Source of the DNA: Shewanella gelidimarina
Lineage (GTDB): Bacteria > Pseudomonadota > Gammaproteobacteria > Enterobacterales > Shewanellaceae
Assembly (NCBI RefSeq): GCF_023283945.1
Contig: NZ_JAKIKW010000002.1
Coordinates: 62,001 to 126,000, forward strand
DNA length: 64,000 nucleotides
Direction: 5' to 3'
Below, in pieces: positions 52,587 to 62,362 of the stretch. Below the pieces are notes generated by a model. The model had not been told where the DNA came from and made no database searches. It saw only the letters and a list, made by a program, of their open reading frames with translations. Each line of letters starts with the position of its first letter. Position 1 is the first letter of the stretch. Made by a program: the position numbers and the translations under genes.

Positions 52587-54206
52587 ATGTATAAGGCTTT
52601 TTTTGGGTTGAAAGATAACCCTTTCTCTATAGCGCCAAACCCACATTATCTGTTTCTAAGCGATCGCCATAGAGAAGCGTTAGCACATCTGACCTATGGA
52701 TTAGGTGAAACCGGTGGCTTTGTGTTGCTGACGGGGGAGGTGGGTACGGGAAAAACTACTGTGTCGCGTTGCTTACTCAATCAACTGCCCGAGAACACAG
52801 ATACTGCCTTTATTCTCAACCCAGCTTTGACGGAGTTAGAGCTACTGGCGACATTATGTGATGAATTAGAGATAAGTTACTGTGAATCTCCAAGCCTTAA
52901 ACAACTGACGGACCGCATCAGTACATTTTTGCTCAATAATCACAGTAACGGCCGTAATACAGTACTTATCATTGATGAGGCGCAGCACCTTAAAGCGGAA
53001 GTGCTTGAACAACTTAGGTTATTGACTAATCTAGAAACCGATACCAAGAAGTTATTGCAGGTGATTCTAATTGGCCAGCCAGAGTTACAGCAGCTGCTTA
53101 AACGGCAAGAGTTGCGCCAGTTAGCACAGCGAATTACCGCTCGTTACCACCTATTGCCGTTAACGCTCGAAGAGGTTGGACTCTATGTTCAGCATCGACT
53201 GCAAGTGGCGGGTCGACATGAACCTTTATTCCATAAAAGTGCCATTAAGACATTACATAAGCACAGTGATGGCATCCCTAGGTTAATTAACCTGTTGTGC
53301 GAACGTGCACTAATGGCCAGTTATGCGCAATCTAAAGTGCCTATTGATAAAAATATGATCAATATGGCATCACGAGAAGTGTTAGGTGAAGAACCTGAAA
53401 AGAAAAATATCTGGTTTCCCATCGGTTTAGCAGCATCAATAATATTGACTTTCTCGGGGGCATTTTACCTCTTTAGCCAACCTGGAAGCGAAACCACAAA
53501 TTCAGAACCTAATCGTTTCCCAGCTTCAGCCTCTAATGATGGAAGTGCGAGCACTGAGGTGAATACCACTACAGCAACATTGAGCAGCAGTCAGCGAGTA
53601 CTCAAAAATGCAATGGCACAAAGTCGTGATATCGACACCGCTTATGCCAGTATCTTAGGCTTGTGGGAGAAAGCGCCTTATATCGGCTTATCCGCCTGTC
53701 AATCTGCGCAGCAACAAGGCTTGTCTTGTTATCAGCAGCAGGGTAACTGGAATTCGATAGTGAGGTTAAACTTCCCCGCCGTTGTTTACCTTGTCGATGA
53801 GCAACAACAAGCATTTTATGGCACCGTTGTCGCAAGACAAGGTGAACAGATGTTACTGCAACTTAATGAGCAACAGTTGTGGGTTAAACGAGATTGGTTT
53901 ACGCGACACTTTAGCGGTACGTTCGAAATACTTTGGCAAGCTCCTCACAATCAAGTCAGTGAAATTGGTAAATCTGCCAATCAGGCTCAATTGCAGTGGT
54001 TAGAAAATAGTTTAGCCATTGTGACGGAATCATCACCTCGATTAGTGTATCAGTTTGATGGCCAGTTAGAGCAAGCAGTAAAAGCATTTCAGCGTCAACA
54101 TGGATTGGCGGCTGACGGTATTGCGGGAGCACAAACATTGGTACAGCTAAACCTCTACTTAAGTGATATAGGACCTCGTTTAGGTCAATCTAAGAGGTTG
54201 TATTAA
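52587..54206 (+). CDS. gspA: General secretion pathway ATPase GspA (ExeA-type)
   Basis: A 539-residue protein. ATG 52587 (MYKAFFGLKDNPFSIAPNPH) is the family start; the 30 codons upstream are not conserved in type. AAA+ domain: Walker A GEVGTGKTT at ~50, Walker B VLIIDEAQH at ~132. A membrane segment at ~274-292 (IGLAASIILTFSGAFYLF). C-terminal peptidoglycan-binding domain at ~500 (VKAFQRQHGLAADGIAGAQT). ExeA with ExeB assembles the type II secretin by reorganising peptidoglycan. gspB overlaps by one base. Confidence 0.92.
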   Translation: MYKAFFGLKDNPFSIAPNPHYLFLSDRHREALAHLTYGLGETGGFVLLTGEVGTGKTTVSRCLLNQLPENTDTAFILNPALTELELLATLCDELEISYCESPSLKQLTDRISTFLLNNHSNGRNTVLIIDEAQHLKAEVLEQLRLLTNLETDTKKLLQVILIGQPELQQLLKRQELRQLAQRITARYHLLPLTLEEVGLYVQHRLQVAGRHEPLFHKSAIKTLHKHSDGIPRLINLLCERALMASYAQSKVPIDKNMINMASREVLGEEPEKKNIWFPIGLAASIILTFSGAFYLFSQPGSETTNSEPNRFPASASNDGSASTEVNTTTATLSSSQRVLKNAMAQSRDIDTAYASILGLWEKAPYIGLSACQSAQQQGLSCYQQQGNWNSIVRLNFPAVVYLVDEQQQAFYGTVVARQGEQMLLQLNEQQLWVKRDWFTRHFSGTFEILWQAPHNQVSEIGKSANQAQLQWLENSLAIVTESSPRLVYQFDGQLEQAVKAFQRQHGLAADGIAGAQTLVQLNLYLSDIGPRLGQSKRLY

Positions 54207-55222
54207 TGTCAATTTTACTCGATGCGGTGACGAGAGATAAACAGCAGTCTCAAGGCATACAACATGATGTTGTAATGACGCCTAGAGCCCAATATAAGAC
54301 GGTTAGTCATGAACATAAAATGGCTAAACGCGCCGTGGCATTCGCGGTTTTACTGTTACTTAGCGTTGCGTTAGCGTGGTTGTTGAGCCAAATTTTCATG
54401 GCAGAAAAAATTAATAACGATAACGTCGCTAATCAAACGTTTGCAATGCCAGCAGAGCAGAATAAATCGAATACGTCGGGAAATGTTCAATCAGCGGCGA
54501 GTCGTCAGTTTGAGGCTAATGACGCAAGCATAAAGCTTGCTGGCAAAGTCGCGTTACCTGTAGTAAGGGCAATGCCTAACAGTGGATCTCAAGCCCGTCA
54601 AACATCGTTTGTACCCGCTGGCAGAGTGACAACGTCGAACGATGCAGCAGGTAACGACTTACTCGCGGCAGTACTTAAAGCGCAACAGAGTGTTGAAGCG
54701 GATGACAGCCCTGCTGAAGTTAAGCGCCAAGCCGTTAGCAATGAACCCGATCCGATTATATTGGGCGCTAATGCAAATCAACGTGGTCAGGATATGTTGG
54801 CATCACTGCAATACGAAGTCGATCTTGCTGCTGCAGACGTTGGTTTAGATTCAAAGCCGAAACCACAAAATGACAATAACCTCGTTGCTGCTTTTGAAGC
54901 TGCGCTTAAAGATATTGAGCGAGAAAATGCCTTCGCCACTCCGGTGACTCAGCCAGCATTAGACCCTATCCCCACTACGCCGAAAACGGATAGTATTCCT
55001 AAGTACGGGCAGTTACCCGCAGGCTTGCAGTTACAGGTACCAGAATTTTCTATTAATGCGCATGTATACTCAAGTGTTGAGGATAATCGCTGGTTGAATG
55101 TGGATGGCGCTGAACTGCAGCAGGGCGATAAGATCCAAGGTAAACTCACCATTGTAGAGATTAGACCTCGAGATGTGGTGTTGTCGATACAGGGCACTGA
55201 GTTTAAGGTTCCTGCCATCTAA
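54206..55222 (+). CDS. gspB: General secretion pathway protein GspB (ExeB-type)
   Basis: A 338-residue bitopic protein, start overlapping the gspA stop (TAATG). Membrane segment ~38-60 (AVAFAVLLLLSVALAWLLSQ), long disordered Gln/Ala/Pro-rich periplasmic region, and the conserved C-terminal GspB domain (LQVPEFSINAHVYSSVEDNR to GTEFKVPAI). It works with GspA in type II secretin placement; the rest of the gsp cluster is not in this window. Confidence 0.92.
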   Translation: MSILLDAVTRDKQQSQGIQHDVVMTPRAQYKTVSHEHKMAKRAVAFAVLLLLSVALAWLLSQIFMAEKINNDNVANQTFAMPAEQNKSNTSGNVQSAASRQFEANDASIKLAGKVALPVVRAMPNSGSQARQTSFVPAGRVTTSNDAAGNDLLAAVLKAQQSVEADDSPAEVKRQAVSNEPDPIILGANANQRGQDMLASLQYEVDLAAADVGLDSKPKPQNDNNLVAAFEAALKDIERENAFATPVTQPALDPIPTTPKTDSIPKYGQLPAGLQLQVPEFSINAHVYSSVEDNRWLNVDGAELQQGDKIQGKLTIVEIRPRDVVLSIQGTEFKVPAI

Positions 55223-55255
55223 ATTGTCAACTGCTCTTCGGACAGTACGTCACCA

Positions 55256-55287
55256 AAAAGGCCTAACAATCGTTAGGCCTTTTTAAT
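55256..55287. terminator. Bidirectional terminator between gspB and nhaD
   Basis: AAAGGCCTAAC pairs with GTTAGGCCTTT across four bases, flanked by A and T tracts. Serves both convergent genes. Confidence 0.88.
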
Positions 55288-55314
55288 GCGTATCACTTTC
55301 TGTTGTTGATCGTG

Positions 55315-56574
55315 CTAGCCATAGAAATGGTAAGCCAGCAGTAAGGTCAGTGCGTAGCCGACGGAATAACATAGGGCTAGAGCCGGTACATATTTAAGAT
55401 AGCTAACAAAGGTCAGTTCTTTTACTTTACTCATGGCGATAATGCCGGCTGCTGAGCCGATAACAAGTAAAGATCCGCCAACACCAACTGAGTATGTCAG
55501 CCCTAACCATTCCGGTGTATTAAGCGCGGGTTCGGCTTTTAATAATGCCGCGGTTAATGGCACGTTATCAAGTAACGCAGAACCAATACCGGCAACAAAG
55601 TTGGAGATGTTAGGGTCAAACTGAGTATAAACCTGAGTTAATAGATCCAAGGTGCCAATCTCTTTAAGCATGCCTACAAGCAGTAAAATCCCTAAAAAGA
55701 ACAGCAGGGTGTCGTATTCAACTTGACGGATATACTCCAGGATCTGCAGCTCCTCTTTATTGCTGCGTGTTGTATGGCCAACAAGGAACATCACCGACAG
55801 TCCGGTTAAAAAGGTGAGTACTGGAGGGATCCCAAATAATATGTTTAACACCATTGTCATTACAATCGTGGTAAAGAAGATGACAGCGATACCTATATCA
55901 ACTGCGCGAACCTCTGTTTTAATGGGTGTCGTACAGACTTCACCTTCAGCTTTAAGTGAAAATAGCACTGCTAGCAGCATGACGCTAACCGCAGCAGGTA
56001 TAGATAGCATCAGCAGTTCTGACATATGGACATGGCCACCAAGAAAGATCATCAAGGTTGTCACATCACCTGTGATAAGCGCGACTCCACCCGAGTTAAC
56101 CGCAAAAATGATGAGCACGGCCATGCGTCTACGTATGTTCTTTTCTAGGTTGAAAGTGGTGAGTAAGCCTAGAGAAACCAGCGTAGCGGTCACGTTGTCG
56201 CAAATGGCGGAAAGTACCAGTGAGAACAATGCCACTTGCAGCATTAACATGCGCACCGATACACGTTCAGGAAATAGCTTTTGCACCAGTACTTGGATCA
56301 TACCTTTGGCATTGAGATACGCAACAAAGGTCATGGTAGACATCAGAAACAACCATAAGGTGGCAATTTCCAGCAGATTTTCGTTTAGTTGTTCTTCGAC
56401 TAACTTTTCATGGCTGGGATCTCCCGCGGCCATAAAGAGCACAATCCAAGAGATACATCCAAAAAACAGAGTGGTTTTAGCTTTATTTAGATGGGTAACT
56501 TCTTCAAACACAATACTCAACAACGCGAGTACAGCTAGCGATATTAAAAATGCGTACAACATAGGGCTACTCAC
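55315..56574 (-). CDS. nhaD: Sodium:proton antiporter NhaD
   Basis: A 419-residue polytopic protein of the NhaD/ArsB-like ion transporter superfamily. About 11-12 membrane segments. Typical family blocks: FSLVLSAICDNVTATLVSLG (conserved Asp-Asn) at ~116-135, IFAVNSGGVALITGDVTTLM at ~155-174, and a late SALLDNVPLTAALLKAEPAL at ~334-353. Expected to exchange sodium for protons in this marine host. Confidence 0.93.
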   Translation of the reverse strand: MSSPMLYAFLISLAVLALLSIVFEEVTHLNKAKTTLFFGCISWIVLFMAAGDPSHEKLVEEQLNENLLEIATLWLFLMSTMTFVAYLNAKGMIQVLVQKLFPERVSVRMLMLQVALFSLVLSAICDNVTATLVSLGLLTTFNLEKNIRRRMAVLIIFAVNSGGVALITGDVTTLMIFLGGHVHMSELLMLSIPAAVSVMLLAVLFSLKAEGEVCTTPIKTEVRAVDIGIAVIFFTTIVMTMVLNILFGIPPVLTFLTGLSVMFLVGHTTRSNKEELQILEYIRQVEYDTLLFFLGILLLVGMLKEIGTLDLLTQVYTQFDPNISNFVAGIGSALLDNVPLTAALLKAEPALNTPEWLGLTYSVGVGGSLLVIGSAAGIIAMSKVKELTFVSYLKYVPALALCYSVGYALTLLLAYHFYG

Positions 56575-57146
56575 AGACAGATTTTTATATTGGATACTGA
56601 AATCAGTACAGGCTTGCTCTAATTTAAGGTTTGTTTAAGCTTTCCTTGCTAGAGCGCGGCGATCAGACCACAGCATAAATAAGAACGCAACCGTTATCTG
56701 GATCAAAGTTATTGCAGAAACGTGAGCTTAACACTGTGGATTTTGTATAACTTAGTGTTAACCGCTGACTTGTTATTAATGTGTAGCGATAATGACTGTT
56801 TTTTCGTGGTTAAAATACACACAAACAGATGGCTTGACTAAGGGGAATTGAATCAGAAGTTATCGCCATTAAGCAAAAACCTATACTTGAACTTAAGAGC
56901 GGGATATCGGCTAGGGCAAATTATTTACTGAGGGTTAAATGAGCAGTATGTTGTGGCCATAATAGAATGCCCTTACGGTATTGGGTGTTTAGGAGCAGTA
57001 TCATGGGTTTTATCATTAAAACTGGCCTATTTTAGGCGCAATAGCTTAGCTACTCGTGAGCGTTAAGTGACACGTTTGAAACACGCTAACGGTGATTGAT
57101 ATAAGAGGATGCGAAAGCATTCTTTTTTTATCTAAAATTAAGCCCA
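56575..57146. other. Intergenic region between nhaD and hemL
   Basis: About 570 bases. The nhaD promoter should lie at its left side. I see no gene, RNA or repeat that I can support. Confidence 0.4.
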
Positions 57147-57175
57147 TAAAAAAGGAACACCTAGGTGTTCCTTTA
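57147..57175 (-). terminator. Terminator of hemL
   Basis: Perfect palindrome AAAGGAACACCTAGGTGTTC+CTTT at 57151-57174, with a T run on the minus strand. Confidence 0.88.
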
Positions 57176-57215
57176 ACGTTAACTTGGTCTATAACCTTAG
57201 CTGTATGCGCTAAGT

Positions 57216-58505
57216 CTAGCCTTTTGCCATTTTTGCAAAAACGCGATCAGCAGCAGCAAGCGTTGCTTCTAGTTCTGCTTCACCATGAGCGAGAGACATG
57301 AAACCTGCTTCATAAGCGCTTGGTGCTAGGTAAATACCTTCATCTAGCATGCCATGGTAAAACACTGGGAATTTCTCAGCATCACACTTGGTCACTTGCT
57401 CAAATGAGGTCACTTGCTCTTCTTCTGTAAAGAAGAAACCAAACATGCCACCAACGTAGTTGATTGCCATTGGAATGCCGTGTTTGTTTGCAGATGCTTT
57501 AAGGCCTTCTGCAACATACTGTGTCTTAGCGGCGAGTTGCTCGTAAACACCGTCTTCACAAAGCGCGTCCAATTGTGCAAGACCTGCAGACATTGCTATT
57601 GGATTACCTGAAAGTGTACCCGCTTGATAAACAGGGCCTGTAGGTGCAATAAACTGCATCACATCTTTACGGCCCCCAAAAGCACCCACTGGCATGCCGC
57701 CGCCAATCACTTTACCAAGTGTTGTTAGATCGGGTGTTACGCCGTAGTGACCTTGTGCGCCGCCCTTAGAGACACGGAAACCCGTCATTACTTCATCGAT
57801 AATCATCAATGCACCGTATTGGTCACAGATTGCACGTAGGCCCTGTAAGAAACCTTCAACTGGTGGAATGCAGTTCATGTTGCCAGCAACAGGCTCAAGA
57901 ATGATGCAAGAGATGCTGTCTGGATACTGCTCAAATATTGCCTTAACCGAATCAAGGTCATTATAAGTCGCCGTTAACGTGTGCTTGGCGAAATCTTCAG
58001 GTATACCAGGAGAGCTTGGCTGACCTAAAGTGAGTGCACCTGAACCCGCTTTTACGAGTAAGCAGTCAGCGTGGCCATGGTAGCAACCTTCAAACTTTAA
58101 GATGTTGTCACGGTTAGTAAAGCCACGTGCCAAACGGATAGCACTCATAGTGGCTTCAGTACCTGAACTCACCATACGAACTTGTTCCATTGAAGGCACC
58201 ATTTCGATGACTTTTTCAGCCATAGTGACTTCAAGTTTAGTTGGCGCGCCAAATGATAAGCCGTTTTCAACCGCAGCTAGTACAGCTTCACGAATTTTTG
58301 GGTGGTTATGACCCAAGATCATCGGGCCCCAAGAGCCAACATAATCGATGTATTTTTTACCGTCGGCATCAAAGATATATGCGCCATCGGCTTTTTCAAT
58401 AAAACGTGGAGCACCACCAACACTACTAAATGCGCGGACTGGAGAGTTAACGCCGCCTGGAATGGTTTTTTTAGCCTGTTCAAAGAGTTCGTCGGAACGG
58501 GTCAT
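57216..58505 (-). CDS. hemL: Glutamate-1-semialdehyde 2,1-aminomutase
   Basis: A 429-residue PLP enzyme. Start [20 protein letters not shown] is the family N-terminus. Pyridoxal lysine in [17 protein letters not shown] at ~263-279 and the conserved [15 protein letters not shown] at ~121-135. It converts glutamate semialdehyde to 5-aminolevulinate for heme synthesis. Monocistronic. Confidence 0.98.
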   Translation of the reverse strand: MTRSDELFEQAKKTIPGGVNSPVRAFSSVGGAPRFIEKADGAYIFDADGKKYIDYVGSWGPMILGHNHPKIREAVLAAVENGLSFGAPTKLEVTMAEKVIEMVPSMEQVRMVSSGTEATMSAIRLARGFTNRDNILKFEGCYHGHADCLLVKAGSGALTLGQPSSPGIPEDFAKHTLTATYNDLDSVKAIFEQYPDSISCIILEPVAGNMNCIPPVEGFLQGLRAICDQYGALMIIDEVMTGFRVSKGGAQGHYGVTPDLTTLGKVIGGGMPVGAFGGRKDVMQFIAPTGPVYQAGTLSGNPIAMSAGLAQLDALCEDGVYEQLAAKTQYVAEGLKASANKHGIPMAINYVGGMFGFFFTEEEQVTSFEQVTKCDAEKFPVFYHGMLDEGIYLAPSAYEAGFMSLAHGEAELEATLAAADRVFAKMAKG

Positions 58506-58533
58506 TTTAGATCCTTAAAAGTCAGTAGCTTGA

Positions 58534-59553
58534 TTAAAAGTCAGCTTTTCGTGAATACCAATTAACTGGGCGCTCATATTGCTCTAATTGAGAGTCAACA
58601 CCAAGCGTCAGTGCAAACAGTGCCATACGAATTAATAAACCGTTATCAGCCTGCCTAAAGATGGCGAGGTTAGGGTGGTTATTAAGATCGTTATCCAGTT
58701 CATTTGCTTGCTTACGAGAATCTCGTGGCAGCGGATGCATGATCACTGTGTTCGATTTACAATGTTTTGTATAAATACTTTGGTTTAATCTAAATTTTCC
58801 ACGGTATTTATTTGCTTCATCTTGCGAAGGGAAGCGTTCTTCTTGAATACGCGTTAGATAGAGTATATCAGCGCGGTCTAAATTGCCTTCAAGTTGATCT
58901 GTTATTGTGATCGTATGCCCAGCATTTTCAATGTCATTGATCACATAGTCAGGCATTGCTAACTCTTTCGGTGACACTAACGTGAAGCTGACATCTTTAT
59001 ACATACACAAGAGTCGAGAAAGTGAATGCACTGTACGGCCAAATTTCAGGTCGCCTACCATAGCGATATGCATACCGCTAATATCACGTCCACCTGCAGC
59101 GAGCTCTTTTTGAATGGTAAACAGGTCTAGCAATGCTTGAGTTGGATGCTCGTTTGAGCCATCACCACCATTGATGACTGGAACACGACTGCCCTCGGCA
59201 AATTCTTTAACTGAAAATGCTTCAGGATGACGCATCGCAATCACATCAGAGTAGCTCGATAGCACTCTGGCGGTATCGTATAAGGATTCGCCTTTTGACA
59301 AAGAGGATGACGCCATACCCACGGTTTCATTCACTTTGCCACCGAGCAAGCTAAAGGCACAGCCAAAGCTGATGCGAGTACGCGTACTTGGTTCAAAGAA
59401 AAGATTGCCCAATACAGCCCCATCAAGGACGGTGGTCCGTTTTTGTCTTAAAGCATAAGGGGTCATTCGGGTGGCAACGTTGAATATGTTCTGTACGGAA
59501 TCCAAACTAAGTTGGTTTACCGAGAGGATATGTGAACCTTGAAACTGAGTCAT
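58534..59553 (-). CDS. pyrB: Aspartate carbamoyltransferase PyrB
   Basis: A 339-residue enzyme from ATG 59553 (MTQFQGSHILSVNQLSLDSV). Carbamoyl-phosphate motif FEPSTRTRISF at ~56-66 and HPTQALLDLFTI at ~135. Catalyses the committed step of pyrimidine synthesis. No pyrI is adjacent, in keeping with a long-form PyrB. The leader contains small inverted repeats (CCCTA/TAGGG; GCGAT-TTATCGC-like) that could fold, but no leader peptide gene was found. Confidence 0.96.
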   Translation of the reverse strand: MTQFQGSHILSVNQLSLDSVQNIFNVATRMTPYALRQKRTTVLDGAVLGNLFFEPSTRTRISFGCAFSLLGGKVNETVGMASSSLSKGESLYDTARVLSSYSDVIAMRHPEAFSVKEFAEGSRVPVINGGDGSNEHPTQALLDLFTIQKELAAGGRDISGMHIAMVGDLKFGRTVHSLSRLLCMYKDVSFTLVSPKELAMPDYVINDIENAGHTITITDQLEGNLDRADILYLTRIQEERFPSQDEANKYRGKFRLNQSIYTKHCKSNTVIMHPLPRDSRKQANELDNDLNNHPNLAIFRQADNGLLIRMALFALTLGVDSQLEQYERPVNWYSRKADF

Positions 59554-60232
59554 CAGCCTATATTTCCAATTTCTGGGGGGCTTTATAGCAGGCGATAAAT
59601 CGCAGCTAGTGAGCCCTAAATTTATGTAGGGTGGCTGAGGCGGCACTATAGCAAAAAATCTGTTGCAGTGGAATATGCGCGCAATTGAATATGCTCACCT
59701 AAATGTTTGCAGTTGGATGGATTTTAGACCCCAAATGATGGTCAATATCGTCGCAACTTGAAGATATCGGCCGTGCTGATGATCTGATTGAAATAATGAG
59801 GTCACATTTTAGATAACTAATTAAGTTCCCATGAGTCAAGGGCTGTTGATCTTCCGAGCTTAGTTTTTGTTCGATTCTTTACCGTAAGGAATAATGATTT
59901 TAGAACAAGGCTTGAGCGATGATGCTTAGCTGGCTAAGCGAAAAGCGCGTAACGCACTCTAGTTGTAAAAGACTAAAAGCATTGAAACGAACCCGAAGGG
60001 CCGTGCTTCTTGGCTATTTTTACGGTGTTGTAGGCTATTTGTGGAGAATGACTAAACGACATAGCCTCCGCCTTGTCAAAATAGCCAATAAACGGCGGCA
60101 AAAACAATCGTGAAAGATCCACAGCCCCTAGGTATATGGTTGTTAGCACTTGCTAAATCGTTTGTTGCAGGGTAAAACTGCGCAATAGTTTTAGGCGTTT
60201 TGATTTAAAGACATAGATCTGGAAGGTTAAAT
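59554..60232. other. Intergenic region between pyrB and lgt, with a hairpin element
   Basis: About 680 bases. The one 64-codon frame (59919-60113) overlaps a strong hairpin and is not convincing. See the hairpin at 60010-60088. Confidence 0.4.
60010..60088. repeat. ~79-bp imperfect hairpin (REP/MITE-like)
   Basis: Outer stem TTGGCTATTTT (60010-60020) with AAAATAGCCAA (60078-60088); inner GGTG with CGCC; inner stem AGGCTAT (60032-60038) with ATAGCCT (60061-60067). The nested stems look like a palindromic extragenic element. No second copy is in the window, so its repeat status is unproven. Confidence 0.55.
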
Positions 60233-61018
60233 TTGGACCATATAATTTGGAATGTAGACCCTGTAGCGATTAGCTTTATGGGGCTTAAAGTACATTGGTA
60301 CGGCATATTGTTTGCGCTAGCGATAGCCTCGGGCTTTCAGGTAATGAAGCGTATCTATGTAAAGGAAAAACTGCCGGTAGAGTCGCTGGATAACTTACTG
60401 ATGTATTGCGTTGTCGGCATTATTGTTGGTGCTCGTTTAGCGCATTGTCTATTTTATGATCCGGCCTATTACTTCAGTCATCCACTGAAGATTTTTGCTA
60501 TATGGGAAGGTGGGTTAGCCAGCCATGGTGGTGGTGTGGGGGCTATTTTGGCACTCTACTATTACCAGCGTCAGGTTAAGTTCCCCTTCTTGTTTTTACT
60601 CGATCGCCTAGCGATAGCGACCGCTATCTTTGGCTTCTTTGTGCGGATGGCCAACTTTGTTAACTCAGAGATTTTGGGCTTGCCGACAGATGCACCGTGG
60701 GGAGTTATTTTTGAGCGAGTTGATATGCTACCTCGCCACCCAGCGCAGCTGTACGAAGGGATAGCTTACTTATTAATATTTGTGTTGCTATGGGCGGTTT
60801 ATAAGCTGACTGAGATGAAGAAGAAGCACGGCGCTATCTTTGGTTTGTTCTTGGTATTAGTCTTTAGTGCGCGATTCGCTATCGAGATGGTCAAGGTTAA
60901 ACAAGCAGTTTATGCTGATGCATGGACATTTAGCGCGGGTCAACTGCTGAGTATTCCATTCTTGATCGTCGGTGTCGCACTATTAATACTGCCTTATGTG
61001 CGCAAGCGTAAGGCATGA
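60233..61018 (+). CDS. lgt: Prolipoprotein diacylglyceryl transferase
   Basis: A 261-residue polytopic membrane enzyme. TTG start with GGAAGG six bases upstream. Signatures: LASHGGGVGAILALYYYQRQ at ~98-117, RMANFVNSEILGLPTD at ~140-155, and a late FARFAIE-like segment (VFSARFAIEMVK). It adds diacylglycerol to the lipobox cysteine of lipoproteins, including Lpp in this window. Confidence 0.97.
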   Translation: MDHIIWNVDPVAISFMGLKVHWYGILFALAIASGFQVMKRIYVKEKLPVESLDNLLMYCVVGIIVGARLAHCLFYDPAYYFSHPLKIFAIWEGGLASHGGGVGAILALYYYQRQVKFPFLFLLDRLAIATAIFGFFVRMANFVNSEILGLPTDAPWGVIFERVDMLPRHPAQLYEGIAYLLIFVLLWAVYKLTEMKKKHGAIFGLFLVLVFSARFAIEMVKVKQAVYADAWTFSAGQLLSIPFLIVGVALLILPYVRKRKA

Positions 61019-61057
61019 TGAACTGCTAAATTTGAGTCTTGATAAGAGATAAAAGAA

Positions 61058-61092
61058 AGCCGCTAGCGTTAAACGCTAGCGGCTTTTTTAAT
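61058..61092. terminator. Terminator between lgt and the TonB-receptor remnant
   Basis: AAGCCGCTAGCG pairs with CGCTAGCGGCTT across a short loop, followed by T residues. Acts after lgt and possibly also for the remnant. Confidence 0.85.
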
Positions 61093-61109
61093 GTCTACTT
61101 ATTTCGTTA

Positions 61110-61316
61110 TTAAAACGGCAGGGTAAAGCCGATAGTGGCGGTGCGGCCCATGCCTTTGAAGTAACGTGTGTCTGTACCGACAGTCTGCGAGTAGTAAGTG
61201 TAATAGTCTTCGTTGAGCAAGTTCTGGATCCCGATGCTCAGGGTGCCTTCGTAGACTGGAATAGCGATAGATGCATCAACCGTGGTGTAGCCATCAAATT
61301 GGGCGTACATAAACAC
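61110..61316 (-). pseudogene. C-terminal remnant of a TonB-dependent receptor
   Basis: A 68-codon frame whose sequence is the last strands of a TonB-dependent siderophore receptor: GTLSIGIQNLLNEDYYTYYS, YFKGMGRTATIGFTLPF with a terminal Phe. A stop lies a few codons upstream in frame, and nothing else of the ~700-residue receptor is present before the divergent esterase gene. It is a decayed fragment, not a working gene. Confidence 0.8.
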
Positions 61317-61432
61317 AAATTTACAGACGCTCTGTCGTTAAAGCGAGTGCTAAGTTGAGCTTTCAAATTGAACCCAATAACTTGTATGCTAACTGGCATC
61401 GCTTTCCTTGCAACTGAGATAACAGGCCTCTA

Positions 61433-62026
61433 ATGAGAAATAGTCTACTTTTTATTATATTGTCGCTCGCATTGCTGCTACAAGCTTGTCAAGAACCCAA
61501 AGTGACAGCATTGTCGAATAACGCTACCGTTATCGCATTCGGTGATAGCCTAACAGCAGGTGTAGGGGCGACAAAAGGGATGGATTATCCTAGTCAGCTG
61601 GCGAATATTAGTGGTTTAAATGTGATTAATGCAGGGGTGTCGGGAGAAACAACCCGTCAAGGTGCTAAGAGGTTGCCTAGCGTATTAGCAAAACACTCGG
61701 CTGAACTGCTCATTTTGCTTGAAGGTGGTAATGACTTTCTCAGAAATCAGTCTAAAGCGAGCACTAAAGCTAATTTGGCAGCCATGATAGAACAAGCTCA
61801 ATTACAAGGGACGACAGTATTGCTGGTAGCGGTACCCCAAAAAAGTCTGTTTCTATCACCATCGCCTATTTATGCTGAATTGGCAGAGGAGTATCGATTA
61901 GTGCTCATTGAGGACGCACTCAGCGACTTGCTGAGTAGTTCGAGTCAGAAGTCAGATGCCATCCACCTTAATGATAGTGGCTACTTAGCACTCGCCAAGG
62001 CCATATTTGAAAGAATAAACCAGTGA
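61433..62026 (+). CDS. SGNH/GDSL esterase, TesA-like lipoprotein
   Basis: A 197-residue hydrolase. Lipoprotein signal ending LLQAC (Cys at ~19). GDSLTAGVGA at ~37-46 (nucleophile Ser), a Gly in NAGVSGETT, GGND at ~97, and D-A-I-H-L-N-D near residue 175 for the Asp-His pair. Related to TesA/arylesterases but membrane-anchored. Substrate unknown. Confidence 0.88.
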   Translation: MRNSLLFIILSLALLLQACQEPKVTALSNNATVIAFGDSLTAGVGATKGMDYPSQLANISGLNVINAGVSGETTRQGAKRLPSVLAKHSAELLILLEGGNDFLRNQSKASTKANLAAMIEQAQLQGTTVLLVAVPQKSLFLSPSPIYAELAEEYRLVLIEDALSDLLSSSSQKSDAIHLNDSGYLALAKAIFERINQ

Positions 62027-62362
62027 TAATCAATAGGGAAATGATCCCGTAGGCAGTGTTATCAGCAAAGAATTAGCCAAGGAATGCTCAACGTAAATTG
62101 GACTCTTGACTGAGTGGCTGAGGACTTTAGCAATCGCCAGCTAATAAAACAGACTAATTACTTGGATTTTAACCTCTAGTGCAGTCTTTATTTGGACTGT
62201 TAATCGAATCACAGATTTATTCACTGAACGAAATTAAATGCGCATTAGATGGCTGAAACTTGGTAAGCTAGGGAAAGAGGGCTTGGCCCCAAATACCAAT
62301 GGCTAAGAGCTTTAAGCTGATTGCGTATATCAATAAATATAATAAAAGGTTTAACGCTTGAA
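62027..62362. other. Intergenic region upstream of the HDOD gene
   Basis: About 335 bases with no supportable gene or repeat. Confidence 0.4.

Noticed and set aside
59919..60113. 64-codon frame between pyrB and lgt
   Set aside because: Basic, hairpin-derived sequence with no ribosome site; better explained by the REP-like hairpin.
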